NCBI GenBank assembly: GCA_021324615.1
Contig: JAJPIT010000016.1
Coordinates: 28,078 to 92,077 of the forward strand
Direction of reading: 5' to 3'
Source: Terriglobia bacterium
GTDB taxonomy: Bacteria > Acidobacteriota > Terriglobia > Bryobacterales > Bryobacteraceae
DNA length: 64,000 nucleotides
The notes below the pieces were generated by a model, which was not told the DNA's origin, ran no database searches, and saw only the letters and a program-made list of their open reading frames with translations. Shown piece by piece: positions 27,229 through 38,189 of the stretch. The position numbers and the translations under genes were made by a program. Positions within the stretch are counted from its first letter, which is position 1; each line of letters starts with the position of its first letter.

Positions 27229-28580
27229 ATGGAAACCTCCGGCTTCACTTCCGTTTTCGGGATCAGCGCCGGCCAGTAGGCCACGACTTCTTCCACGCGC
27301 GGCCGCCCGCTGCCCAGCCCGGTCACCACCGGCGGACCGTTCAGCGCCAGCGGCGCGATCTCTTTCGTGAATCGCTCCACCGCCGCGCGATCGTTCGATC
27401 GCACGCCCACGCGCAGCACCACCTCGGCGAGCCGCGGCTCCATATCCGGCGCCGGCTCCGCCGACGGAATGCCGTGACAGGCGTTGGCGCCCAGAAACTC
27501 GGTGCGGATCGCGTCGAATTTCAATCCGAGCCGGTCCAATCTTTGCCGCAGAATCTGATCGGCCGCGCGGGCTTTCCGGTAGGCGTCCGGCCAGGCGTAG
27601 ACCAAACTGCCGACCGCCTTGAATCCCGCCGAATAACTCACCGAAACTTTGTAAAACGGGGTCGCCGGACGGCCGCGGATCCCGCTGAATCGCACCCGGT
27701 CCGGCCCGCACTGCTCCAGATGAATCGTGGTGAAGTCGGCGATGCAGTCCGGCGTGATATATTCCCGCGGATCGCCCATCTCATAAAGAAGCTGCTCCTT
27801 CACCGAAGCGACAGTCACCCGCCCGCCGGTGCCGGCGTGCTTGGTGATGGTGAACGTCCCGTCGGGCTCCGCCTCGATGATCGGATAGCCGATGTCGGCC
27901 ATGTTCGGGATCTCCGCCCAATCCACCTGGCAGTTCCCGCCGGTGCATTGCGCGCCGCATTCGACGGTGTGTCCCGCAATGGTGCCCGCGGCGAGCTTGT
28001 TCCAGTCGTCGGCTCTCCATTGAAACTCGTGAATCATCGGAGCCAGCGCGAGTCCGGTGTCGGTGACGCGCCCGGTGATCACGATTTGCGCGCCGCGCGC
28101 CAGCGCCCCGGCCACGGGAAACGCGCCGAAGTACACGTTGGCGCTCTGCACCCGGTCGCGAATGGCCGAAAGCGGCTCGCCCGTTTCCATGTTTTTGAGC
28201 TCGATGCCGCGCGCCAGCAGATCGTCCAGCCGGTCCAGGATATCGTCGCCGGCCACGGTGGCGACCCTGACCTCGATCCCCCGCCGTTTGGCCACCTCGA
28301 GCACGGCATCGCGGCACGCCGCCGGATTTACGCCGCCCGCGTTGGCGATGACGCGCACGCGCCGCGCGATTAAATCCGGCAGAACGTCCGCGATCATGTC
28401 CACGAAGTCGCGCGCATAGCCCGCCTTGGGATCCCGCGACCGCTGCTTTTGCAGGATCGACATGGTGATCTCGGCCAGATAATCGAGCGTCAGATAATCG
28501 ATGGGGCCGCGCCGCACCTGCGCGGCCGGCGCCTCCAGCGAGTCGCCCCAGAACCCCTGCCCATTCGCAATTCGGATCAA
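27210..28580 (-). CDS. atuA: AtuA family protein (DUF1446), acyclic terpene utilisation-like
   Basis: A 456-residue protein of the AtuA/DUF1446 family. The N-terminus [16 protein letters not shown] and the motif [14 protein letters not shown] are family hallmarks, as are [17 protein letters not shown] and [15 protein letters not shown]. The start is a TTG at 28580: an in-frame TAA lies only four codons upstream, so no longer form is possible. In Pseudomonas atu clusters AtuA is needed for citronellol/geraniol growth, but its chemical step is unproven. The window holds none of the other atu genes except an enoyl-CoA hydratase, so the substrate here is open. Confidence 0.88.
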   Translation of the reverse strand: MIRIANGQGFWGDSLEAPAAQVRRGPIDYLTLDYLAEITMSILQKQRSRDPKAGYARDFVDMIADVLPDLIARRVRVIANAGGVNPAACRDAVLEVAKRRGIEVRVATVAGDDILDRLDDLLARGIELKNMETGEPLSAIRDRVQSANVYFGAFPVAGALARGAQIVITGRVTDTGLALAPMIHEFQWRADDWNKLAAGTIAGHTVECGAQCTGGNCQVDWAEIPNMADIGYPIIEAEPDGTFTITKHAGTGGRVTVASVKEQLLYEMGDPREYITPDCIADFTTIHLEQCGPDRVRFSGIRGRPATPFYKVSVSYSAGFKAVGSLVYAWPDAYRKARAADQILRQRLDRLGLKFDAIRTEFLGANACHGIPSAEPAPDMEPRLAEVVLRVGVRSNDRAAVERFTKEIAPLALNGPPVVTGLGSGRPRVEEVVAYWPALIPKTEVKPEVSIWPSEN

Positions 28581-28774
28581 GCTTGTATTTTAACGGGTTC
28601 CCGCCCGCGATATTGAGCCGCGGTCATTGCCGCGCGCTTCGCGATAGACTTCTTGGTGCGCTACCGTCCGGCCAATCCGGCGATCGGAAGCGCCGGAACG
28701 AACAGCGTGACCCTCTGCGCGCCAAGCCCCATGTCGTTTGCGATCCGCGGGCTGGTCTTCGCCGCAGCAGGAAA

Positions 28775-30343
28775 TCAGTCCGTTCCCGCGGCCCGCTGCC
28801 TCACCACGGCGGGCGGCAGCGTAAAGCAGAACTTCGATCCCTTGCCGAACGTCGACTCCACCCAGATCCGCCCGCCGTAGCGTTCCACGATTCGCTGGCA
28901 GATCGCCAGGCCGATCCCGGTTCCGGGATAAGTGTGGCCGTGCAGCCGCTTGAAGATTCCGAAAACCTGCTGCGAATATTCCGGGCGGATGCCGATGCCG
29001 TTATCTTCGACGGAAAACAGCCAGTCCGACTCGCGCTGCCGCGCGGTGATGCGAATCCGCGGAGGCTCCTTGCTGCGGTATTTGATCGCGTTTCCGATCA
29101 GATTCTGAAAAAGCTGGACCATCCGGATCTCGTCGGCCTCCACCACCGGCAGTTCCTCCCAGCTCACCTCCGCCTGATTCTCTTCAATCGACGCGCGCAG
29201 ATTCAGCAGGACCTTTTCGAGCACGGCCGCGCAGCTCACCGGCGCCGCCGGCCCCGCCGCCGATCCGGCCTGGGAATACGCCAGCAGATCCTTGAGCAGC
29301 ATCTCCATGCGATGCGCTCCGTTAATCACAAAGCGGATGTAGCGGTCCGCCTCCGGGTCGAGCTTGCCGGCGTACTGCCGCTCGAGCATCTCGCTGTAGA
29401 GCGCGATCATGCGCAGCGGCTCCTGCAAGTCGTGGCTGGCGGCGTAGGCGAACTGATTCAGGTCTTCGTTCGATTGCATCAAGGCCTGGTTCACCTGCAA
29501 CAGCTCGCGCGTGCGCTCGGCCACCCGCTGCTCCAGCCGCGCGTTCAATTCCCGGATCTCTTCGTCGCGCTTCACGCGTTCGGTCACGTCGCGGATCGCC
29601 GAGGTGATCAGCAATCCTTCTTCGGTTTGCAGCGGGCTTACCGTCATCTCCGCCGGGAAAAAAGTGCCGTCCTTGCGCCGCGCCTTCACCTGCTGATGCA
29701 CTCCCGGCGAGGAGAGATCCCGGTCCGGCACCAGCAGCTCGATCCCGCGTCCGATCACTTCCTCGCGGCGGAACCCGAACATCGCCTCCACCTGCGAGTT
29801 CACCAGGCTGATCTCGCCGTCCGCCGTGCTGATGATCATCGCGTCCGGCGCCGCTTCCAGCAGCGAGCGGAACTTCTGCTCCGTCTTTTTGAGCGCTTCC
29901 GTCTGCCTCCGCAGCAGCGCGTTGTTGCGGCTCAGGTCGACGAATACCGAAACCTTGGACCGCAAAATCTCCGGCACGATGGGCTTGAACAGAAAATCCA
30001 CCGCGCCCATGTCGTAACCGCGAAACAGATGCTCGTCGCTTTTATAAGCAGTGAGAAACAGGATGGGCGTGTGGCGCGACCGCCGCCGCGCGCGGATCAG
30101 CTCCGCCGTCTGGAAGCCGTCCAACTCCGGCATCTTCACGTCCAGAAGAATCGCGGCGAAATCGTCCTCCAGCAGCCGCCGCAGCGCTTCCGTGCCCGAG
30201 CGCGCCAGCACCAGCTCCTGCCCCAGGCTTTCCAGCGCGGCTTCGAGCGAAACCAGGTTCTCCGGCGAGTCGTCCACCAGCAGGATTTTGACCCGGTCGT
30301 GCGCGCAATCGGCCACTGTGGCGCTACCGAATGCTGTCGTCAT
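28775..30343 (-). CDS. Hybrid sensor kinase: receiver, PAS, histidine kinase
   Basis: A 522-residue cytoplasmic signalling protein. The N-terminal receiver is at about residues 18-135, with phospho-acceptor Asp in ILLDVKMPELDG. A short coiled coil is followed by a PAS domain at about 150-270 (LLEAAPDAMIISTADGEISLVN). The HisKA has its His in AYAASHDLQEPLRM, and the ATPase shows NLIGNAIKYR, VEDNGIGI and GTGIGLAICQRIVERYGG. This bacteriophytochrome-like kinase core without TM helices is common in receiver-first kinases that pass phosphate in two-component networks. The start at 30343 is preferred over an upstream TTG at 30412 because a strong promoter lies at 30391-30419. The upstream 30344-30447 gap separates it from a second hybrid kinase on the same strand. 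Confidence 0.93.
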   Translation of the reverse strand: MTTAFGSATVADCAHDRVKILLVDDSPENLVSLEAALESLGQELVLARSGTEALRRLLEDDFAAILLDVKMPELDGFQTAELIRARRRSRHTPILFLTAYKSDEHLFRGYDMGAVDFLFKPIVPEILRSKVSVFVDLSRNNALLRRQTEALKKTEQKFRSLLEAAPDAMIISTADGEISLVNSQVEAMFGFRREEVIGRGIELLVPDRDLSSPGVHQQVKARRKDGTFFPAEMTVSPLQTEEGLLITSAIRDVTERVKRDEEIRELNARLEQRVAERTRELLQVNQALMQSNEDLNQFAYAASHDLQEPLRMIALYSEMLERQYAGKLDPEADRYIRFVINGAHRMEMLLKDLLAYSQAGSAAGPAAPVSCAAVLEKVLLNLRASIEENQAEVSWEELPVVEADEIRMVQLFQNLIGNAIKYRSKEPPRIRITARQRESDWLFSVEDNGIGIRPEYSQQVFGIFKRLHGHTYPGTGIGLAICQRIVERYGGRIWVESTFGKGSKFCFTLPPAVVRQRAAGTD

Positions 30344-30390
30344 CGTAACCACCCGCGCTGGCTCACCACTCCAGATTTCGCTGTACTGGG

Positions 30391-30419
30391 AGTATAGCCA
30401 ACGCCCCTCCATGAGTCAA
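30391..30419 (-). promoter_or_regulatory. Sigma-70-type promoter of the receiver-PAS kinase gene
   Basis: On the minus strand TTGACT (30419-30414), a 17-bp spacer, and TATACT (30396-30391). The expected transcription start is near 30384, giving a leader of about 41 nt to the ATG at 30343. It shows that this kinase can be transcribed separately from the upstream poly-HAMP kinase gene. Confidence 0.75.
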
Positions 30420-30447
30420 TTGCCGGAACCAGTTCAAGCGGGATCAT

Positions 30448-33400
30448 TCAGAGATCGGTGGCCGCCATCTGCGCGGTTTCCGGATCGCGCGCCATCCACA
30501 CCCGCAGCACGGAAAAAAGCTGCTCCAGATCCACCGGCTTGGTGATGTAATCGTTGGCTCCCGCTTCCATGCACTTGGCGCGGTCGCCCTTCATCGCCTT
30601 GGCCGTCAGCGCGATGATGGGAAGCGACCGGAACCGGGGCTCCTGGCGGATGGCGCGCATGGTTTCGTAGCCGTCCATTTCCGGCATCATGATGTCTATC
30701 AGAACCAGATCGACCGCCGGCGTGCGCTTCAGCAGCTCGATGCCGGCGCGCCCGTTCTCGGCGTGGATGACTTTCAAATGATGATCCTCCAGCAGGCTGG
30801 TCAGCGCGAAGATGTTGCGCACATCGTCGTCCACCACCAGCACCGTCTTGCCCGCCAGCTCCGGATCGTTCTCGCGCAGCAGATCCAGCGTCCGGCGTTG
30901 ATCGGGGCGTAGCTGCGCTTCGTCGCGGTGCAGCAGCAGAACCGATTCATCCAGCAGCCGCTCCAACGAGGTCGCCACCCGGACCACGCCATTGCGCGTC
31001 AGTCGGGCCAGCTCCATCTCCTCGCCTTTCCAGCAGGCCCGGTCCGCCAGCAGGATCGCCGGCGGCGGGTTCGGCCCGTCGAGGATGTTCTCCTGAATCT
31101 CCGCCAGCAGTTGCAGCGGCGCGATATCTTCCAGGTCCGCGTGAATCGCAATGCCATCCAGAAACTGCTGCCGCGCCACCGCCAGGGCTTCGCCGCCGGT
31201 GGCCGCGCCGGAAATCTCCAGGTCCGGACCACCCAGCATGTTGGCCATCGCCGCCCGCTGCTCCGGATCGGCGCACACCACCAGCATCTTCTTCACCCGC
31301 TTCCGCGTGGATTGCTCGATGCGCGTGAACGCCTCGGCCAGGGAGTCGTTGGCGGCCGCTTTCTCCAGATAGGTCATCGCGCCCAGCGCCAGCCCGCGCC
31401 GCCGGTTTTCATCGCCGGAAATGATGTGAACGGGAATGTGCCGGGTCGCCGGATCGTGCTTGAGGCGGTCCAAAATGGTCCAGCCCACCATGTCCGGAAG
31501 CGAGATATCCAGGGTGATCGCCCCTGGCTTGAACTCGCGCGCCAGCGGAATCGCGCTCGATCCGCGCAGAGCCACCAGCGCCTTCAATCCGCGCTCATGC
31601 GCCAGATCGACCAGAATGCGCGCGAACGTCACGTCGTCTTCGATCACCAGCAGCACCGGATCACCTGGCTCGATCCGGTTGCGGTCGTCGTCGAGCACCA
31701 GATCTTCCGCCAGCTCGTCGTCGTTCAAGGGCGCCGAAGGCAGGATGAGATCCACGGCTTGTTGCGTTCCGTTGGAAGGCGCCGCGCTCTGCTCGAGCAG
31801 GGCCGGCGCCGCGCCCAGCGCCTCGTTTTTGGGCAGTTGCGGCTGCGAGACATACATCTGCGGCAGATACAGCGTGAAGGTGCTGCCCGCGCCCGGCGCG
31901 CTTTGCAGGCGGATCTCGCCGCCCAGCAGCCGGGCCAGCTCGCGGCTGATCGACAGTCCCAACCCCGTGCCGCCGTACTTGCGGCTGGTGGTCCCGTCGG
32001 CCTGCTGGAAGGCCTCGAAGATGATCTTCTGTTTGTCCGGCGGAATGCCGATGCCGGTGTCGGTCACCGAAAACGCGATCACGCTCTTGGCCCGCGAAAG
32101 AATGGAGTGGCTCGGCGTCCACCCGCCGGCCGCGCGGCCGATCCGCAGCCGCACGCTGCCATGCTCGGTGAACTTCAGCGCGTTCGACAGCAGATTCTTC
32201 AAAACCTGTTGCAGCCGTTTCGCGTCGGTATGCATCACCTCCGCGGACAATTCGCCGTCCAGCTCGATGCTGAACTCCAGGCCCTTGCCGTCGGCCACGT
32301 GGCGGAACGTCTTCGAGCAGTAGTCCTGAAGCTCGGTCAAGCGGACCCCGCCGATTTCCACGTCCATCTTGCCCGATTCGATCTTGCTCAAGTCCAGAAT
32401 GTCGTTGATCAGCGCCAGCAGATCCGAGCCGGAGGTGTGAATCGTTTCGGCAAACTTCACCTGTTTCGGAGTCAGGTTCCCTTCCGAATTTTCCGACAGC
32501 ATGCGCGCCAGAATCAGCAGGTTGTTGAGCGGCGTCCGCAGCTCATGGCTCATGTTGGCCAGAAACTCGCTCTTGTACTTGGAGGTGAGCGAAAGCTGTT
32601 CGGCCTTTTCTTCCAGCGCCTTCTTGGCCTGCTCCACCTCCTGGTTCTTGGCCTCCACTTCCGTCTTCTGCTCGGCTAAAAGGTGCGCTTTTTCCTGCAA
32701 CTCTTCGTTCGTTTTCTGAAGCTGGAGCTGCTGGCTTTGCAGCTCCTCGGCGAGCGCCTGGCTTTGCTTCAGCAACTGCTCGGTCCGCATGGTCGCCGCG
32801 ATGGTATTGAGCACGATGCCGATCGATTGCGTGAGCTGATCGAGGAACGCCAGGTGGACGTCGCTGAACTTGCCGAACGAGGACAGCTCCAGCACCGCCT
32901 TGACGTCTCCTTCAAACAGCACCGGCAGAACCACGATGCTCAGCGGCACACTGGAGCCCACGCTGGAGCGGATGCGGATGTGGCCGCCGGGAGCGTCGGT
33001 GATGAGGATGCGGCGGCGGTCCTTGGCGCACTGGCCGATCAGACCCTCGCCCATCAGGAATTCCCGCCGCAGTTCGCTGTCCAGCTCGCTGGTGGCGTAT
33101 CCCGCCAGCAGCTTGAGCACGGTCTGGCCGTTCTGTGACTCGGCGATATAAAAGGTCCCGTGCTGCGCGCCGATCAGCGGCGTCAGCTCGCTCAGCAGCA
33201 GCTCGGAGACGGTCAATAGATCGCGCTGGCCCTGCATCATGCCGGTGAACTTGGCGATGTTGGTCTTCAGCCAGTCCTGTTCGTTGTTCTTGCGTGTCGT
33301 TTCGGCGAGATTGAGGATCATCTCGTTGATGTTGTCCTTGAGCGCCGCCATCTCGCCCTGCGCTTCGAGCGCGATCGATTGCGTCAGGTCGCCCTTGGTC

Positions 33401-36400
33401 ACCGCGGTCGCCACGTCGGCGATCGCCCGCACCTGCGTCGTCAGATTCTGCGCGAGCTGGTTCACGTTGTCCGTCAAATCGCGCCAGATGCCGGCGGCGC
33501 CCGGAACGCGAGCCTGCCCGCCCAGTTTTCCTTCAATGCCCACCTCGCGCGCCACCGTCGTCACCTGATCGGCGAACGTCGCCAGCGTGTCGATCATGCC
33601 GTTGATGGTATCGGCCAGCTCGGCGATCTCGCCCTTGGTTTCCAGCACCAGCTTGCGCTTCAGATCGCCGTTGGCGACCGCCGTCACCACCTTGGCGATG
33701 CCGCGCACCTGCGTGGTCAGATTCGCCGCCATGAAGTTGACGTTGTCGGTCAGGTCCTTGCAGATTCCCGCCACGCCCTTCACTTCCGCCTGCCCGCCCA
33801 GCTTGCCGTCGGTGCCCACCTCGCGCGCCACCCGTGTCACCTCGCTGGCGAAGGAGTTGAGCTGATCCACCATGGTGTTGACCGTGTTCTTCAGCTCCAG
33901 AATCTCGCCGCGAACATCCACCGTGATCTTCCGCGACAAATTCCCGTTGGCCACGGCCGTCGTTACTTCCGCGATGTTCCGCACCTGGGCCGTCAGGTTG
34001 CGCGCCATGGAGTTCACCGAATCGGTCAGATCCTTCCACGTTCCCGCCACGCCCTTCACTTCCGCCTGCCCGCCCAGTTTGCCTTCGGTTTCGATTTCGC
34101 GCGCCACCCGCGTCACTTCCGATACGAAGGAGCTCAACTGATCCACCATGGTGTTGATGGTGTTCTTCAGCTCCAGAATTTCCCCCCGCACGTCCACCGT
34201 GATCTTGCGCGACAGATCGCCGTTGGCCACCGCGGTGGTCACTTCCGCGATGTTGCGGACCTGAGCCGTCAGGTTACCCGCCATGGAGTTGACCGAATCG
34301 GTCAGATCCTTCCAGATGCCGGCGACGCCTTTCACCACCGCCTGCCCGCCCAGCTTGCCTTCGGTGCCCACCTCGCGCGCCACGCGCGTCACCTCGCTGG
34401 CGAACGAGCTCAACTGATCCACCATGGTGTTGATGGTGTTCTTCAGCTCCAGAATCTCGCCGCGCGCATCCACCGTGATCTTGGTGGTCAGATCGCCGCG
34501 GGCCACCGCCGTGGTCACGCCGGCGATGTTGCGAACCTGGTTGGTCAGATTCGACGCCATGGAGTTGACCGAATCGGTCAGATCCTTCCACGTTCCCGCC
34601 ACGCCGCGGACATCCGCCTGCCCGCCCAGCTTGCCTTCGGTGCCCACCTCGCGCGCCACCCGCGTCACCTCGCTGGCGAAGGCGTTGAGCTGATCCACCA
34701 TCGTATTAATGGTGTTCTTCAGCTCCAGAATCTCGCCGCGCGCATCCACCGTGATCTTGGTGGTCAGATCGCCGTTGGCCACCGCGGTGGTCACCTCCGC
34801 GATATTCCGCACCTGCGCCGTCAGGTTGCCCGCCATGGAGTTCACCGAATCGGTCAGATCCTTCCACACCCCGCCCACGCCGCGCACCTGCGCCTGCCCG
34901 CCCAGCTTGCCGTCGGTGCCCACCTCGCGCGCCACCCGCGTCACTTCGCTGGCGAAGGAGTTGAGCTGATCCACCATGGTGTTGATGGTGTTCTTCAACT
35001 CCAGAATTTCCCCCCGCACGTCCACCGTGATCTTGCGCGACAGATCGCCGTTGGCCACCGCGGTGGTCACCTCCGCGATATTCCGCACCTGCGCCGTCAG
35101 GTTACCCGCCATGGAGTTGACCGAATCGGTCAGATCCTTCCACACCCCGCCGACGCCTTTCACCTGCGCCTGCCCGCCCAGCTTGCCTTCCGTGCCCACC
35201 TCGCGCGCCACGCGCGTTACTTCACTGGCAAACGAGCTCAACTGATCCACCATGGTGTTGATGGTGTTCTTCAACTCCAGAATTTCCCCGCGCGCGTCGA
35301 CGGTAATCTTGGTGGAAAGATCGCCCTTGGCCACCGCCGTGGTTACGCCCGCGATGTTGCGCACCTGGTTGGTCAGATTGCCGGCCATGGAGTTGAACGA
35401 TTCCGTCAGATCCCGCCAGACGCCGGCCACGCCTTCCACCTTCGCCTGCCCGCCGAGTTTTCCCTCGGTTCCCACCTCGCGCGCCACCCGAGTCACTTCG
35501 CTGGCGAATGAGTTGAGCTGCTCCACCATGGTGTTGATGGTGTTCTTCAGCTCCAGAATTTCCCCGCGGACAATGACCGTGATCTTCCGCGAAAGGTCTC
35601 CTTTGGCGACCGCCGTCGTCACCTCCGCGATGTTCCGTACCTGGGCCGTCAGGTTGCCCGCCATGGAGTTGACCGAATCGGTCAGATCCTTCCACGTTCC
35701 CGCCACGCCCGGCACATCCGCCTCGCCGCCCAGCAACCCCTCGGTGCCCACTTCGCGCGCCACGCGCGTCACCTCGGCGGCGAACGAGCTCAACTGATCC
35801 ACCATGGTGTTGATCGTGTTCTTAAGCTGAAGAATTTCCCCGCGCGCATCCACGGTGATCCGCGTCGAAAGATCGCCTTTTGCCACCGCGGTGGTCACCT
35901 CCGCGATATTCCGCACCTGCGCCGTCAGGTTACCCGCCATGGAGTTGACCGAATCCGTCAGATCCTTCCACACGCCGGCGACGCCTTTCACCTCCGCCTG
36001 CCCGCCCAGCCTTCCCTCGGTGCCGACCTCGCGCGCCACCCGCGTCACTTCGGCGGCGAACGAGCTCAACTGATCCACCATGGTGTTGATGGTGTTCTTC
36101 AGCTCCAGAATCTCGCCCTGCGCGTCCACCGTGATTCGCGTCGTCAGATTGCCGCGCGCCACCGCCGTCGTCACCTCGGCGATATTTCGAACCTGATTGG
36201 TCAGGTTGCTCGCCATCGAATTTACCGATTCGGTGAGATCCTTCCAGGTGCCCGCCACGCCGCGCACCACCGCCTGCCCGCCCAGCTTTCCTTCCGTGCC
36301 CACCTCGCGCGCCACCCGCGTCACTTCGCTCGCAAACGAATTGAGCTGATCCACCATGGTGTTGACCACCCGCGCGGTGTGCAAAAATTCGCCGCGCAGC

Positions 36401-36828
36401 GGGCGCCCGTCCACCTCCAGCGCCATGGTCTGGGAAAGATCCCCTTTGGCCACCGCGCCAATCACCCGCGCCACTTCGGTGGAAGGCTGCACCAGATCGC
36501 CGATCAGGCTGTTCACCGAATCGATGCACGCCGCCCACCCGCCGGCCGCCGCGCCCAGCGAAGCGCGCTGCGCGATCTTGCCTTCTTTCCCCACCAACCG
36601 GCTGATCCGGTCAAACTCCTGGCAAAGCTTCTGGTTTAATTCGATGACGTCATTCAGCGCGTCGGCGATCTTTCCTTCCATCCCCACCCGGTCCACCGGC
36701 ATGCGGACCGAAAAATCCCCCTTTTTGAGCGCAATCAGCGTCTTCAGCAGCAGGTTCGGTTCGCTTTCCGCCGCCGCGGCGCGGCGGTGCGTCCGAATAG
36801 ACCCTTTGCGGGCCGTGCCAGTTTTCAT
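30448..36828 (-). CDS. Giant poly-HAMP hybrid histidine kinase with GAF and three receiver domains
   Basis: 2,126 residues, no signal peptide and no membrane helix. The N-terminal 181 residues hold degenerate HAMP units. Residues 182-1193 are eleven tandem 92-residue di-HAMP units. A GAF domain is at about 1200-1345 and a coiled coil at 1350-1415. HisKA has phospho-His 1428 ([13 protein letters not shown]), and the ATPase spans about 1535-1655 ([29 protein letters not shown]). Receivers follow at about 1724-1845 (Asp1774), a degenerate one at about 1847-1970, and the last at about 1994-2110 (Asp2045 in [13 protein letters not shown]). The layout resembles fungal group III (Nik1/Os-1) kinases that sense osmotic stress. 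GAGGAG precedes the ATG by 9 nt. The osmotic role is an analogy, strengthened only by the trehalose operon nearby. Confidence 0.94.
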   Translation of the reverse strand: MKTGTARKGSIRTHRRAAAAESEPNLLLKTLIALKKGDFSVRMPVDRVGMEGKIADALNDVIELNQKLCQEFDRISRLVGKEGKIAQRASLGAAAGGWAACIDSVNSLIGDLVQPSTEVARVIGAVAKGDLSQTMALEVDGRPLRGEFLHTARVVNTMVDQLNSFASEVTRVAREVGTEGKLGGQAVVRGVAGTWKDLTESVNSMASNLTNQVRNIAEVTTAVARGNLTTRITVDAQGEILELKNTINTMVDQLSSFAAEVTRVAREVGTEGRLGGQAEVKGVAGVWKDLTDSVNSMAGNLTAQVRNIAEVTTAVAKGDLSTRITVDARGEILQLKNTINTMVDQLSSFAAEVTRVAREVGTEGLLGGEADVPGVAGTWKDLTDSVNSMAGNLTAQVRNIAEVTTAVAKGDLSRKITVIVRGEILELKNTINTMVEQLNSFASEVTRVAREVGTEGKLGGQAKVEGVAGVWRDLTESFNSMAGNLTNQVRNIAGVTTAVAKGDLSTKITVDARGEILELKNTINTMVDQLSSFASEVTRVAREVGTEGKLGGQAQVKGVGGVWKDLTDSVNSMAGNLTAQVRNIAEVTTAVANGDLSRKITVDVRGEILELKNTINTMVDQLNSFASEVTRVAREVGTDGKLGGQAQVRGVGGVWKDLTDSVNSMAGNLTAQVRNIAEVTTAVANGDLTTKITVDARGEILELKNTINTMVDQLNAFASEVTRVAREVGTEGKLGGQADVRGVAGTWKDLTDSVNSMASNLTNQVRNIAGVTTAVARGDLTTKITVDARGEILELKNTINTMVDQLSSFASEVTRVAREVGTEGKLGGQAVVKGVAGIWKDLTDSVNSMAGNLTAQVRNIAEVTTAVANGDLSRKITVDVRGEILELKNTINTMVDQLSSFVSEVTRVAREIETEGKLGGQAEVKGVAGTWKDLTDSVNSMARNLTAQVRNIAEVTTAVANGNLSRKITVDVRGEILELKNTVNTMVDQLNSFASEVTRVAREVGTDGKLGGQAEVKGVAGICKDLTDNVNFMAANLTTQVRGIAKVVTAVANGDLKRKLVLETKGEIAELADTINGMIDTLATFADQVTTVAREVGIEGKLGGQARVPGAAGIWRDLTDNVNQLAQNLTTQVRAIADVATAVTKGDLTQSIALEAQGEMAALKDNINEMILNLAETTRKNNEQDWLKTNIAKFTGMMQGQRDLLTVSELLLSELTPLIGAQHGTFYIAESQNGQTVLKLLAGYATSELDSELRREFLMGEGLIGQCAKDRRRILITDAPGGHIRIRSSVGSSVPLSIVVLPVLFEGDVKAVLELSSFGKFSDVHLAFLDQLTQSIGIVLNTIAATMRTEQLLKQSQALAEELQSQQLQLQKTNEELQEKAHLLAEQKTEVEAKNQEVEQAKKALEEKAEQLSLTSKYKSEFLANMSHELRTPLNNLLILARMLSENSEGNLTPKQVKFAETIHTSGSDLLALINDILDLSKIESGKMDVEIGGVRLTELQDYCSKTFRHVADGKGLEFSIELDGELSAEVMHTDAKRLQQVLKNLLSNALKFTEHGSVRLRIGRAAGGWTPSHSILSRAKSVIAFSVTDTGIGIPPDKQKIIFEAFQQADGTTSRKYGGTGLGLSISRELARLLGGEIRLQSAPGAGSTFTLYLPQMYVSQPQLPKNEALGAAPALLEQSAAPSNGTQQAVDLILPSAPLNDDELAEDLVLDDDRNRIEPGDPVLLVIEDDVTFARILVDLAHERGLKALVALRGSSAIPLAREFKPGAITLDISLPDMVGWTILDRLKHDPATRHIPVHIISGDENRRRGLALGAMTYLEKAAANDSLAEAFTRIEQSTRKRVKKMLVVCADPEQRAAMANMLGGPDLEISGAATGGEALAVARQQFLDGIAIHADLEDIAPLQLLAEIQENILDGPNPPPAILLADRACWKGEEMELARLTRNGVVRVATSLERLLDESVLLLHRDEAQLRPDQRRTLDLLRENDPELAGKTVLVVDDDVRNIFALTSLLEDHHLKVIHAENGRAGIELLKRTPAVDLVLIDIMMPEMDGYETMRAIRQEPRFRSLPIIALTAKAMKGDRAKCMEAGANDYITKPVDLEQLFSVLRVWMARDPETAQMAATDL
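33250..36285 (-). repeat. Eleven in-frame 276-bp tandem repeats encoding HAMP units
   Basis: Each unit encodes 92 residues running from LGGQA through [48 protein letters not shown] to [14 protein letters not shown]. Eleven copies follow without gap. The central copies are nearly identical at DNA level; the first and the last two have drifted most (for example [15 protein letters not shown] in unit 10). Such arrays change copy number by recombination and are prone to assembly collapse. Confidence 0.9.
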
Positions 36829-36850
36829 GGAATACTCCTCGTTTGAGTCA

Positions 36851-36891
36851 TCGGGAGCCGCGCCGGAAAATTGGCGCGAAACAACTCCCGA
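36851..36891. other. Two-tier hairpin in the leader of the poly-HAMP kinase
   Basis: An outer 7-bp stem (TCGGGAG/CTCCCGA) encloses an inner 6-bp stem (CGCGCC/GGCGCG) with loop GGAAAATT. It lies 23 bp before the kinase start in the 295-bp divergent gap to csbD. I see no clear promoter hexamers there. A short palindrome ACGGTTACCGT is at 36938-36948. Confidence 0.4.
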
Positions 36892-37123
36892 ATTAGATCG
36901 GGCTGGGTCAATCCTGTTTCAGAATTTTTCCCATCTGACGGTTACCGTTCCATGGGTGAAAAGTGCAGTTTTTGCGCCTCTCGCCGCTTCGCCTGGCCAT
37001 TTTTTCCCCATCCTCGCGCGCCGCCTGCTTTAAAGTCAATGCGCGTCCGTGGTGGCCGGCGATTTGCCAGAACAAAACCGCCGGCGCCCGGGGCCGGCAA
37101 AATCCAAAATCAGGTGGAATCTT

Positions 37124-37369
37124 ATGAACTGGGATCAAGTCGCAGGACAGTGGAAGCAGATGAAAGGCGCGGTCAAGGAAAAATGGGGGAAGCTGACCGA
37201 CGACGATCTGAATCAGATCAACGGCCGGCGCGATCAACTGGTCGGCAAGCTTCAGGAGCGTTACGGAATCGCCCGCGAGGAGGCCCAGCGGCGGGCCGAT
37301 GAGTGGCTGAAAATGCACGCGCTCGATGCGGAGGCGCGCCAGGCCGGCGTCAAGCCATCCCGGCTGTAA
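37124..37369 (+). CDS. CsbD family stress protein
   Basis: An 81-residue soluble protein of the CsbD/UPF0337 family, recognised by MNWDQVAGQWKQMKGAVKEKWGKLTDDDL and QLVGKLQERYGI. Members are small, charged, helical and abundant under general stress; no molecular function is established. The ATG at 37124 has AGGTGG 7 nt upstream. The 3' end is closed by a hairpin shared with the convergent barrel gene. It is divergent from the poly-HAMP kinase. Confidence 0.92.
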   Translation: MNWDQVAGQWKQMKGAVKEKWGKLTDDDLNQINGRRDQLVGKLQERYGIAREEAQRRADEWLKMHALDAEARQAGVKPSRL

Positions 37370-37370
37370 A

Positions 37371-37412
37371 AACACAAAAAAACAGCGCGGTGGCGTTCCG
37401 GCCGCCGCGCTG
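37371..37412 (-). terminator. Intrinsic terminator (minus strand) between csbD and the barrel gene
   Basis: A 12-bp stem with one wobble (37383-37394 with 37401-37412) encloses the loop GTTCCG. Read on the minus strand it is followed by TTTTTTTGTGTTTTT, a textbook T-run. It ends transcription of the barrel gene whose stop is at 37423, and the stem may also serve csbD on the plus strand. Confidence 0.85.
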
Positions 37413-37422
37413 CTCTTCAAAA

Positions 37423-38073
37423 CTACCAGCGAAAACCGAACGTCACCGGAATGTAAGCCGTGCGAACGCGCGTATTCATCTCGTTATACCGGGCCTCGGC
37501 GAAAAACTTGGCGTGCCCGTGTCCCAGCCCGAAATTCAGACCGGCGCCGCCGTTCCATCCGAACTTCGTCGTCGAATAGGAAAGCACCACCTGGTTCACC
37601 GGGACCGCTACCGGATAGAAGAAGCCGAAGAACGGGTCAAAACCGGTAAAGGTCGCCAGCGTCGGCTCGGTGAAATCGACCGTTCGATGATAGACTCCGG
37701 GACCGCCGATCAAATAGAAACTCAACCGCGACTGCGGCCGGAAACGCACCACCGGATCCGCCGAGATGTCCCACAGATAGGTGCTTCCGCCGGGAAATCC
37801 CACGCCCTGAAGGGTCGTCGAATTGATTCCCAGATCGTTGAAATTGAAGTCTCCGACCAGGCTCAGGTGGGCGTCAAAGAGGTTGATTCCCGCCTGCGCC
37901 TCTACATTCCAGCCGTTATCAAGCTGCCTGCCCGCATGATAAACCGGCGTGGTGAATCCCGCGCCTATCGCGCCGGTGAAGAAGGAATTTTCCGTTTCCT
38001 GGGCCGCTGCTGGAAGGCCCACCAGACCACCCAGGCAAGCAAAGAGCGCACAGCCATTCAAGAATTTCTTCAT
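37423..38073 (-). CDS. Outer membrane beta-barrel protein
   Basis: A 216-residue protein. The ATG at 38073 has AGGTGG 6 nt upstream. The signal peptide MKKFLNGCALFACLGGLVGLPAAAQ is followed by a barrel of alternating strands (AGFTTPVYHAGRQL, NVEAQAGINLFDAHLSLVGDF, SRLSFYLIGGPGVYHRTV, GWNGGAGLNFGLG, AKFFAEARYNEM). It ends with an aromatic terminus VTFGFRW, the usual signal for barrel insertion. Function is unknown. It has its own strong terminator. The gap to the OmpA-family gene (38074-38189) shows no clear promoter hexamers. Confidence 0.85.
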   Translation of the reverse strand: MKKFLNGCALFACLGGLVGLPAAAQETENSFFTGAIGAGFTTPVYHAGRQLDNGWNVEAQAGINLFDAHLSLVGDFNFNDLGINSTTLQGVGFPGGSTYLWDISADPVVRFRPQSRLSFYLIGGPGVYHRTVDFTEPTLATFTGFDPFFGFFYPVAVPVNQVVLSYSTTKFGWNGGAGLNFGLGHGHAKFFAEARYNEMNTRVRTAYIPVTFGFRW

Positions 38074-38189
38074 AAACGCCACCTCTTTATTTATGGGTTT
38101 CGGGGGGATTTTCGTATTGCGCGACCGGTTCCCCTCTACTCACGTTGGATCGTTTCTGAACCGCGCAGGTTTCACAAGAAAATAGCCGG

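Noticed and set aside
28581..28774. Possible small plus-strand gene between atuA and the kinase (starts near 28653)
   Set aside because: The frame runs into the antisense of the kinase gene, lacks a ribosome binding site and has no recognisable motif. I see nothing else in this gap beyond an AT-rich stretch just before atuA.
33379..35511. 710-codon plus-strand frame with 92-residue periodicity
   Set aside because: The periodicity is inherited from the HAMP repeats on the other strand; the translated units are His/Arg-rich and not protein-like.
33250..36285. Repeat array considered as CRISPR or mobile repeats
   Set aside because: Units are 276 bp, contiguous, in frame and coding, with no short repeat/spacer alternation and no cas or transposase genes.
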